Shown piece by piece: positions 54,901 through 64,000 of a DNA stretch of 64,000 nt; within the stretch, counting starts at the first letter, position 1, and every line of letters starts with the position of its first letter. A model generated the notes under the pieces. The model was not told the origin of the DNA and did no database searches. It worked only from the letters and a program-made list of their open reading frames with translations. The translations under genes were made by a program, and so were the position numbers. The DNA comes from Isoetes taiwanensis. Taxonomy: Eukaryota > Streptophyta > Lycopodiopsida > Isoetales > Isoetaceae. The stretch covers positions 6,501,249-6,565,248 of the forward strand of contig JAJEKV010000041.1 in the NCBI GenBank assembly GCA_021234155.1. Reading direction: 5' to 3'.

Positions 54901-57900
54901 TAACATTAGCAGCATTCACTTGGCAAGAGATTTAGTGTTTCAAGAGTGAACAAACCACTATCTACTATGTTACGTATGTTCCTCATAAAAGGGCCAACAG
55001 CATGGTAGATTACCCCCATTTATTGGCTGCATTGAAAGACAGGCTTGCCTATGGAGACAACATTCTCGTCTTTTAACGTGAAAGCCCCATATATCTTGCA
55101 TGCTCAATCAGTAGAAGCTGTCTTTTAGGATCTCACCTGTCTTTGAAATCACTTGCCATCTTCAGGCAAACATTCCTGGGATTCAAACATTGAGGAGAAA
55201 GCTTTCTTGTTTCAAAGTTATTGTGTCAATCCTCATTATGTAGCTTTTCGCAAAGTCTGGGCGCAGGAAACAAGCGCATATTCAGCAGCTATACACATGC
55301 TAAGATAGAATTTAGTCAAGTGCTGGGAGTGGGACTTTGTAAACCTAGAGAGCAAAGGTAAATATTGGACATTAATCGTTTGTATAACTTTTCACCAAGG
55401 TTTTTTATTTGGATGTTGCTGATTACTCTTATTCTGCATTTATTACATTTGAATGATAGTTCTTACTGAGTTATTCTTGTCTTAGATTTGAGTTTTAGAT
55501 GCGACTAGCTTTTTTGTGGCAGGGTGCTTTGGTGGGATCTCATAAGGGTACATGCCGTGTCTACAGCACAACAGGTAAACAAAGTTCTTTAGGACATCAT
55601 ATGAAAGCTTAGGTTATATTTTCCATTTTAACGTACTACCTTTTTCGAGCAACCTGTGTTGTTTATCAACCCCAGTTCCAGGATATGAAACCATCTCAAA
55701 TGCGAAGTGCCTGTAACTTTCTAATCACCTTGTGGTGGCATTGCTCACATCAATCGAGGATAAACAAACGCATCTAGCATTGCTTGTCATTTGGTCTGTC
55801 ATGCTTTTAAACATAACTGAAGCAGAAACTAGAGGACGACTAGAGAACATGAACAAGGTGCAAAAGACTTTAGTGTAGGATGATACTCTTTTAGCTCTTC
55901 TCCTCTCAGTTTTGTCATGCTAGTCATCAGGGGGATGTTAATATGTGATGTATCACCACTTTTAGATGACTAGGCGTGCCACGTTGTTGCTGTCATGGCT
56001 GACTTATAAAGCCATAGTGATGCTTTATAGTTCTTACTCACTAGCCTAGCTATCTCGTGTATCTCTTTCCATTCTTGCAAAAACTTATATTGTCTTTCAA
56101 CATATCTTCACATAAGAGGTGAGAGTTTGACACCTTGGTTTACTATCTTGCATAGCGAATTTTGTTAGCAGCTTCAACTAAAGAATTTGAAGAACAACAA
56201 TATCACCTAAGCCTGTTATGGTCAAATCATCTGCATATACTTCTAGAATTGCATTCAGCTTAATATACAAGCTAGGAAGGATAGAAATGAAGAAAGCGTT
56301 AAGCTACAAAGGATAAGGAATGAAGCAAGCATTTTATTGCCGCATTCGGAACTCATTTGCCTCATACAGACAAGACGGATTTGACATCCATTTGCTGCAG
56401 TTTTCATCCCCTTTAAGGTGCTAAGGCACAAACAGCTTGGACTTTGGAGATTCTTGCAACCAAAGATGCAAGGTCTTTTGTTTTTGCATCTGCTTTTGCA
56501 ACACGTCTGGCTTTAAGTCGCCATCTGCACTGAATTCGGTTTCATTGACCTATTACCGTCAATTGTTTTTTCTCCTTTTGGAAGTTCAATAAGATCCCAC
56601 TTTGCACGGCATGTTTCTCTTAAGGTTCCTTAGAGGTTTAATAATTCATTGTGTCCGGGTCACCAAAACCCTAGTGAATCAACAAGCTTAGCTTTGTGGC
56701 TGATCTCTTCACCTGGCCCGGCGCGAGAAGAAGCCGTGGCAATGCAAGAAACTGCAAGCTAATCTGATGAAGTTGAACACATATTGGACTAGCATAAACA
56801 ACATCAAGTGGGACTAGGATGGAGAAGACTGCAGTATCCAACCTAAGATGACTCATCAGAGAGAGCAGAATCTTCCAGCCAAGATCCATTCCACTAAGCA
56901 TATCAGAGGCAACAAAGGGTTATTCATTATAATATCATACCATCAAACAGAACATCCCTATTCATGCTGAATTTGTGAGTACTTAGATCTGGAAGCTATA
57001 CAATGAAAATGTGTTTGTCCGCTTATCGTCCAGCCCAATAAGCAGAACTCTCTGGACTGTGGGCATTGGTGTAGACCGGCTCAGCCTAGAAGGTTTTAGG
57101 CAACAACCTTTTCTAACCATGCTCTTAGATTCCATATCATTCTGTCGTTTTGAAGGCAGTGTACATAATCCGATCATGCATATATGATTCTCCTATAAAA
57201 ATTTTCTTATTCCTCTTAAGTTTGGTTCTCATTGTTAAAGCTTGCTGAAATGTTGTGGATGAGGCTGGAGTTTAACTCGAGCAGCCTCAAGTTTTAAAGC
57301 CTCTGAGGATGGTTAGAAGTAGCAATTCTATGAATTTGACTGCCAATGGTCAATTATGTAAAATCTGGGCAGAAGATGAAGTAACACGCAGGAAAAGGAC
57401 ATCTGCCTTTGACATGCTATATTCTAACTGACATAGATAGGAATTAATTTTCTTGTGCAAAGAGAGTTAAGGGATCATCTTTATATTCTGTCATATATAA
57501 TTTAGTTCAAAGCTTCTAGGTTGTCGATTCCCGCCATGCAAAAGTTCGGATATGATCATATCTTCAGTTAGAAAACTATGATGAAACACTGGCTGTGACT
57601 GCGAGCTCAATCTCCAGATTGGGACAAAAATCATGTTTGCAATTTCGGAAATAAATTTTAGGGCTGCCGGAAGTTGATTTTCATTTGCTCGAAAATCATG
57701 GGGAAAACAAATCAGGGATCCAGATTTCTAACCATAGGCCTAGGTTTTTTGTAACCTAGCCTAATAGTAGTTGGAGCGGAGTTCTGCAAAGGTTTGAAGG
57801 GGCTGATTCTTTGCTCAAACATCTTTGAAATTAGCTTTATTGGTGTCTGAGGTAGCTTTTTACAGTAATTTATAGTTTCTGACAGATGCATGAATTGAAC

Positions 57901-60900
57901 TGCATGCATGTAGTCATAACAGTATACTTTTATGGTGCATCGAAATGCGAGCAGATTTGAATCTCGTATAGTCAACCTAAGTTGTTTCTATACTATCTTC
58001 TTGCAAGTCAGACATTCTATGTCTCGATAAAATCTGTTGCCATTCATCATCTTCAGTGAAAAGTAGAGAGGCCACCAAATTATGCGAAGGAGACAATTTC
58101 CAAGAGATTGTCAGTTCGAAATTTTCTTTAGTCCATATAAAAACTCAACTGGCGTAGCAGATGAGCAAAAAAACCAAGCATTATTTCCCATGCCCTAGAA
58201 CATAGAGTTTTTATCTAAATACATATTCTTGATAGGTGCATTCTTTCGCAAGTATTAATTACGATGGTGTTACAAAAGGGGCTTTTTTTGTTATTAGGAA
58301 ACAAGCTAAAAATGAAAACCCACATCGATATTTTTAGCAGCAATGGTAAACGCTCCCAAAGGAAGAAGATTACAGGTCTTCAGGTAATTAATTTTATGTT
58401 AGTAACAGCTTTTGTATTTGTTGGAGAATGATGTATCATTAGCTCTGTAGTGCTTTCCAGGGAATGTCCCAAAGTTCTTGGTTACTTCAAGCGACTCTTG
58501 TATCCGTGTATATGATGGCTTTGAGCTTTCACACAAATATAAAGGTTAGTTACGCATCTATACTCCATATATTCTTTAGCCGTGAGAAAAAAACTCAATA
58601 CTTAATTAATTATTGGTCTAGTTGGTCCAACCTCCAACTGCTCCGCTGGGTTGGAAGTAGGTATATTAACATATCAGAAAGTGATGACTAAACAAGAAGA
58701 AGCTAATTCATTAGGACACGTGACTTGGCAAATACAAATAACATGGACTAAGGGCTATGTCAGGCTCTTGATTCAATAACAAGTAAATTGATGTCTTATT
58801 GTTGGTAGAATAGGACAGTCATGCGTTATTTAGTTTCTATTTGGTTAGTCGCCAACCGTGGAGTAGAATTGGTCAACTCCTGTTCTCCCTCTCTTTTGAT
58901 GTCACACGTCACTTCATTTTGCTGTTTGTTTCTATCTAGTTAGTCGCCACCCCTGGAGTAGGACTGACCTACTCCTGTTCTCCATCTCGTTTAGTGTTAT
59001 TACTGCAGATCTATCATGGTGTCAGAAGATTGGTATAAAGGTTTGGGCAAACAATTCTCTTCAGGTTTGGACGAATTTAGCTGAGTTTAGGGAGCAAGGA
59101 TGGTCGGGGTGTTGTGGGTGCTTTTTATCAAAAGATGTGGAGAACTGTATCGGATTTGCCTAAATTCAATAGGCCCAAGTCGTTTAGCCTAAATTCAATA
59201 GGCCAATCAATAGGGCGGGGTGTTTTACTTGTTGCTTGATCCGAAATTCTTCAAATTCTGCTAGAATTTGCCTAGGTCCGCAGTGAACTGTCTAGATTGT
59301 AAGCAGATTTTCCTTCTGAAGGCTGATCTGTCAGTAATGTTGCAGTGATATTTTACGGATTCCAGGTCTTTGAACCTCATCGATCCTTGGAAATTTAACA
59401 AAGAAACCTACCATTGAAGGTGATAATTTCACAACATGGAGACACCATTATGAGGTGTATCACATACAGACTTAAGTGTTTGACAAGGATTTAAGGAATG
59501 CGATGCATTTGAAGATGGTAGGAAATATTTGGCGAATAATTGTCTGCAAAGTAGGTTAGCTAATCATCCAAGAAAAGATGAATTCCTTGAAGTTAGAGGA
59601 TTGTAAGCATATGAAGGGCTATGTTAATAAGGACAAGTCCTTTGCATTTGGAGGAGATTTATCTGAATTGCAGCTGGGAACGTTTCCATGTTCGCGTCTA
59701 TAAGAATCATGTCATCGACATACAACAAAATGATGCAAGTCTCTTCATCGTTTATAATATAAAAGAATGATTCAAATGATTCAAATGAGCGAGTCTATCC
59801 TGAGGTTCTAGAGTTGTTTATATACGTGGTGTTTTTTGTATTGTCTCATAGACTGCGTTTTTGTGTTTAGGACTATGGAAAAAGGACTAGAAGGTGCCGA
59901 AACTACAAACACAATGAATGCCTATATAGGCCATCACATATATTGACAACTGCCAATGTGAGGTTCTAGAGTTGTTTATATAAGCAGCGTTCTTTGTATT
60001 GTCTCATAGACTGTGTTTTAGTATTTAGGACTTTGGAAAAAGGACTAGAAGGCGCTGAAACTACGGAAGCAATGAATGCCCATATAGGTCATCACATGTA
60101 TTGACATAACACATCCCACCATGTTATTGAGGATAGAGTTAACGTGGCATTTCTCAACTCTTAACACCCCTTTTGAAATGAAACTCACTTATAACAAAAA
60201 AAAGTCTCACTTAAAACAAAAAAACTTAAGCTTTCAGATAGTGACAGTGGAGTGCTGTAGAGGCTTTGAATTTGGATGCTGTGATGGGCCAGTCCATCTG
60301 CACTTGTCTTGGTGTGGTACATATTGTAGACCTTAGAAAATAGACTTGTAGATCTAGATGTTTTGTTGGTGGGTGATAATCCTTGATGAGGTCGAGTGCT
60401 CCAGAATCATCTAAATAAAGTTTCATTGTTTTGATAAGCAGTTGTAGACCTTGAAACATATAGTAGCCATAACATTTCTTGAGTTCCTGCAGTCGCAACC
60501 TTAAGCTCCACTTCTTTTGTGCTAACATCGATAGTGGTTTGCTTCTTGGAAGCCCATAATAGTGCACTACTGCCAAAAAAGACTAGTTATAGATCTACTG
60601 AAATCAATATCTCTTCCTGCATGATCTGCATCTGTGTAGAGTATGAGCTCTGGATTTTCTTCAGAGTTTATGATAGACGACTCCTTGTATGGTACCTTTG
60701 AGATACACCTCAGGCTGTCAGAAGTGATGGAAGATCCTATGACGATGATGTGATGTGATGGAAGCTAGCAGCACATACAAAACATTAGAAACACGGATGC
60801 TGGATGCTTTAAGCAACATCCTTTAACTAGCCTTCTATATGCCTATCTTGGCTTCACATCTATTCTTGGTATGGCTTCAAAATATCCCAAACTAACATTA

Positions 60901-62118
60901 GCATCATCTATCCCTATCCTCCAATCATCTCCAACCAATATTATATACATTTTTTTTTGAAAGCCAACCAATCAGTACCTCATTCTATAATTGAAGCTGT
61001 GATTGGCATGACTATAGAGTAGCTAATCTAGTGCATGTCTGTTTGGTATCTGGATTTTGATTCTGTGTTTAGAGTGCACTGCTCTTGAATCTCCTGTGCA
61101 CTTTAGGATCATTTCGTAACAAATAGCGAGAAAAATAGTTCTCATTTTCACATATCTTCTTTCTCCTCTCATAATCTTGGTCTTTAGATCTGAAGAATGC
61201 TCTTCAATCTAGCAATTCTCACTGTGGAATTGGGTCCTAGAAAAAACCATGTCTTGCTCAAAATTATAAAAAATAGCATGATGTATAATCAAGAATACAA
61301 AAGATATTTCAGTGACCTTTATAATATCACGTGCATAGATCTTGTCCTCTCGTCTATTTACATGTTAGATTTAGATTTCAATATTTTTGCATTCTTGTGT
61401 TAATGCCTTTTCTATTACAGGGTTCCGGAATGTGGAAAGTCAAATTGCAGCCTCGTTTGCTGCAGATGCACACTATATCGTTACTGCTAGTGAAGACTCT
61501 CGTGTATATATCTGGAGCACGAAGGATGCTAGTGCTCTTCAAAAATATGCTCGGAGGGGGAGTAACTATTCTTTTGAGAACTTTTATTCATCTAATGTAA
61601 CAGCAGCACTTCCCTGGCCCGGACTAATTCCTAAAGCCAATGTGTGTAGCAATGAAAACAGTACGTCAGATCAACGTGGCCCAGGAAATTTAGACAATGA
61701 TACGTCAGCGAACGAAGTAAACCTTCATACGAGGGTTGCTTTTAGAAGTGATAGTCTCTCATCACAATATTTTGAATGTGTGGATACTAGCCCAAGAAAT
61801 CAAGATTCTGAACAGCTTCCGCATAATGTGCATCTGGGGGGGGATGGTAATGGTTTGACACAATCAGCAAGTACTGGTCCAGAGAAGATCCCTAGATGTG
61901 ACGCATCATTTCAAAACGATGGCCCATGTGATTTTTTATCTGAAAAGAATCTTTTACTTACCGACAGCAACACGTTTTCTACCATAGACGAAGTTTCAGG
62001 AACGAGTTCTATAGTAGCAGAATCAACATTTGCAAGCTGGGGCCTAGTCATTATAACAGCGAGTTATGAGGGTCACCTAAGATTATTTCAAAATTGTGGT
62101 CTCCCATCGCAGCATTAA
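51957..62118 (+). CDS. WD40-repeat protein, WDR44-like plant family (seven exons)
   Basis: Exons: 51957-53446, 53863-53953, 54049-54206, 55523-55574, 58298-58383, 58451-58544 and 61421-62118. All introns are GT-AG and all phases join, giving about 889 residues if exon 1 were in one frame. The N-terminal conserved [20 protein letters not shown] and LMGLG lies at residues about 56-80. WD40 repeats start near residue 372: [127 protein letters not shown]. The C-terminal [20 protein letters not shown] closes the propeller. The family is thought to act as a scaffold (animal WDR44 binds Rab11); a plant role is inferred only. Oddity: exon 1 shifts frame at 52884-52885, where one base is missing between SW and YGIKALSK. 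Two introns exceed 2.7 kb and contain Copia scraps. Confidence 0.85.
54840..54965 (+). pseudogene. Copia RNase H scrap in WD40 intron
   Basis: [18 protein letters not shown] followed by a stop and TNHY (from 54893) resembles the Copia RNase H motif cDNxSAIxLAxNPVFHxRTKHI. Only this block is recognisable, in the third intron of the WD40 gene. Confidence 0.45.
56165..56280 (-). pseudogene. Copia reverse transcriptase scrap in WD40 intron
   Basis: The minus strand reads [20 protein letters not shown], the Copia catalytic box (Y[VA]DDL.ITG), then a few decayed residues including LTKFAMQD. It is isolated from the rest of an element. Confidence 0.55.
58800..59016 (+). repeat. Copia-type LTR in WD40 intron
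   Basis: 217 bp with TGTTGG...TATCA ends, followed directly at 59017 by TGGTGTCAGAAG, close to the initiator-tRNA-Met primer site. Internally it has two approximate copies of a segment containing TTAGTCGCCA, TGGAGTAG and CTCCTGTTCTCC. No second LTR was found. Confidence 0.6.
59380..59525 (+). pseudogene. Copia gag start, degraded
   Basis: The frame from 59392 reads [20 protein letters not shown] then EVYHIQT and a stop. It resembles the Copia Gag N-terminus (L..L.G.NF..W...). Its place after the LTR and primer site fits a truncated plus-strand Copia element. Confidence 0.45.
59676..59775 (-). pseudogene. Copia reverse transcriptase scrap
   Basis: The minus strand reads [20 protein letters not shown], the Copia RT box YVDDM. 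It is in opposite orientation to the LTR and gag at 58800-59525, so it comes from a different insertion or an inversion. Confidence 0.65.
59802..60117. repeat. 158-bp tandem duplication
   Basis: Two units, starting at 59802 and 59960, share GAGGTTCTAGAGTTGTTTAT, TTGTATTGTCTCATAGACTG, GGAAAAAGGACTAGAAGG and CATCACAT.TATTGACA with roughly 88 percent identity by eye. They lie between the Copia RT and RNase H scraps. Confidence 0.85.
60226..60720 (-). pseudogene. Copia RNase H, degraded
   Basis: Minus-strand blocks: [20 protein letters not shown] (about 60570-60510; compare SWSSKKQ.TVALS..EAE), then [20 protein letters not shown] and [13 protein letters not shown] (60440-60345), matching the L..DN.GAI.L.KNP..H.RTKHIDI..HF pattern. 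Frames change between blocks. Read on this strand RNase H precedes the RT scrap at 59676, the reverse of the normal order. Confidence 0.7.
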
Positions 62119-63551
62119 CAATCATATCTGAAAGTCACAACCAGAGATCACGAGAAGCTATTTAGATATGCATCATTAGAAGATGCTGGTCGATATGTTC
62201 TCTATCTATAAAAAAGAATAATTTTCTACTTGCAGTCAGGCAACATGTTTGCTACCATGGTTGAAGTTCCATGAATGAATTCTGCCAGTAGAACAATCAA
62301 CATCTGCAAGCTGGCACCTAAACATTGTAACAGCTTATTGTGATGGCCAGGCTGCTGCCGGGAAACGAGCTGCACCTAGACTCTCTCGCCTGTTGTTCCA
62401 CCGACTTGTTCTTCGGTAAGCTTTGTTGTTGCAGGTTATTCCAACAGAATAAAAAACTCTGCTTCATGAAAACGAAGCCATAAAAAATGTCCCGACTTGG
62501 GCGCACGTGGCCAGCCCAAGTCAGGTTCAGAAGGAGGTCGGAAACACACCCTAAAGGTATTAGACTCGTCGAATACCAGCAGTTTCAAGCAGAAGTGGAA
62601 TACCTACCAAATTGAAAAAGCTACTATGCCAGAATGGCTTTCCCAGAGAATTGAGGTAAGTCGAATGCCCAGAACCACCAGATGCGTCTTGGATGGCTAT
62701 ACGAGCTTAAATACTATTTATTAGGATTCAAGAACACTAGTTTATAAATACCAATCAGCTTTTGTGAAAGAAGGGGAGCTTTTCTGCTCATAATCAACAA
62801 GAAGACTAAACAAAATCCTAGCACATTGTTAAAACAAGTGCAAACGGGTTCCAAATCCGTGCAAATGGGTTGCTTGCGAACTATTTACATCCTTTAAACA
62901 ATTTCATGCAACTGAATGCATGGTGCAAATAAGCAGATCATGCCTATGATGCTGCAGCGCCGAGCTCCTCATGACAAATCCGGTAGGGAAATTCCTAAGC
63001 CAAAGCTACGGGCAGTAACTCATGCGTTAAGATTGAATACCTCAGATTTGAAGGTAGGTATTCAGCTTACAGAATAAATCAGAGAATCAGATGAGTCGAA
63101 TACCCTTCCCTTCCTGGCCGGAATTTTTTCTTTCCGAAAATTGTATTTTACGAGCAGAATACCCTTTATTTTCCTAGGTTCATTCAGAAGAGCATCTGCT
63201 TGTGGCAGCAAGCACGACAGTCTTATAATTGTTTGCAAGTTTATTCAAGGCTTGAGATGCTTCTTTGCAGTTTTTGATGGAATAGATGCACCTCTTCCTA
63301 CCGATAAGGTTCATAGTAAGCATGGGCTTCAAAATTATGCGCTTGCTTTATGTGGTCCATTAATATATCACACAGGAAGACCCATTTTGCCAACTGCATC
63401 ATACAAGAATATTCATTCTGAGCCTTCTCCATATGAGCTTTAGTTAGAAAGTCATTTTCCTTCCTTATTGCCCCTCAAGTTTATAGTGATCCAACGGTTT
63501 AGATCAATCTTGATCAGTGTGTTACTGGAGCTATAACACACTGTTACTCCA

Positions 63552-63588
63552 TAACACCCTAGGGTGTTAGTAACACCCTAGGGTGTTA
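63552..63588. repeat. Tandem 18-bp perfect palindrome
   Basis: TAACACCCTAGGGTGTTA occurs twice, at 63552-63569 and 63571-63588, separated by one G. Each copy is its own reverse complement. Confidence 0.85.
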
Positions 63589-63662
63589 TCAAATGGACGG
63601 ATCCAGATTGATTTTGATGGTGATCGGATGACCCAAAACTCTCGCGGTGGTGTATTAAGGGC

Positions 63663-63760
63663 GATAACGCCCTGGCCCTCGGATGTTACTTCAAAAAAAA
63701 ATTTCGGGCCATCAATCAAAATGGCTCGGGCGTGTGCGCGCCTCGCCATAGGGCGTTATC
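63663..63760. repeat. Short inverted-repeat element, about 98 bp
   Basis: GATAACGCCCT at 63663-63673 and its exact complement AGGGCGTTATC at 63750-63760 bound a segment with an A-run and a GC-rich half. It resembles a miniature foldback element; a related ATAACG...CGTTAT hairpin lies at 35107-35131. Confidence 0.5.
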
Positions 63761-64000
63761 TACACCATCGCATATGGATTTTAAAGCATATCGGTCGGTA
63801 CAAATAGCTCTAAAATCCAGTGGGTATGCAATAACTGTGAAATCCGTAAGTGTGTATAAGAGACTTGGTATCATTGATAGCTACAATAGCCATAATAGAA
63901 CATGTGGTCTATGTCAATGATACTCCACTTGCTTTAAAGTGTTTGCGCTCTTGCTTTAGAGTAGTTTCCAGCAAGTTAACACCTCCCGAGTAGTTGCCAG

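Larger units (their letters stand above)
62119..64000. other. Downstream of the WD40 gene; palindromes near the window end
   Basis: No gene supported. The 62119-62700 part may be 3' UTR. The 100-codon frame at 63141-63443 has no known motif. Confidence 0.4.

Noticed and set aside
63552-63588. Telomere-type repeat (CCCTA)
   Set aside because: The CCCTAGGG core is a palindrome, not the plant TTTAGGG array.

Overview
The window reads as nuclear DNA of a land plant. The evidence is split genes with GT-AG introns, a PLS-class pentatricopeptide (PPR) gene remnant, Ty3/gypsy and Copia LTR retrotransposons, and plant-type L1 LINEs with an APE endonuclease and a zf-RVT region. There is no operon structure, no CRISPR array and no bacterial signal. 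The large TE-filled introns and the PPR relic would suit a fern or lycophyte, but the sequence alone does not fix the species.

Layout. 1-7.5 kb: AT-rich DNA with palindromic TATATCGA arrays, a long hairpin, a degenerate about 200-bp repeat and one orphan 292-residue ORF. 7.56-9.7 kb: a minus-strand non-LTR element with an ATTCT tail. 9.7-11.1 kb: a decayed L1 fragment and a gypsy RNase H scrap. 11.3-15.4 kb: a decayed Ty3/gypsy element (A) cut off inside the integrase. 15.4-18.8 kb: L1 pieces, with copy 1 stopping inside its endonuclease at a 1.24-kb LTR-like block. 20.6-25.9 kb: L1 copy 2 on the minus strand, the best preserved, with a long ORF2 and an extra 3' ORF. 29.3-30.1 kb: three exons of a kinesin motor. 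30.5-34.0 kb: L1 copy 3 followed directly by L1 copy 4. 37.2-38.6 kb: a tandem duplication, one unit of which carries a LINE insertion with target-site duplications. 39.9-40.8 kb (minus): the 3' exons of an NADP-dependent isocitrate dehydrogenase. 40.86-47.09 kb: a Ty3/gypsy element (B) with both LTRs. 49.1-50.8 kb (minus): the PPR pseudogene. 51.96-62.1 kb (plus): a seven-exon WD40 gene of the WDR44-like plant family, whose introns hold Copia scraps.

Only the WD40 gene looks close to a complete cellular gene. All its splice sites and phases fit except for one missing base in exon 1. The kinesin, ICDH and PPR loci are fragments or relics. The most unusual item is the conserved 3'-terminal protein module of the L1 family, seen in copies 2 and 3 (about 20989-21513 minus and 30960-31355 plus). 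It lies beyond the zf-RVT region and matches no LINE domain I know. Copy 4 of a related L1 shows an ATGA stop-start overlap between ORF1 and ORF2.
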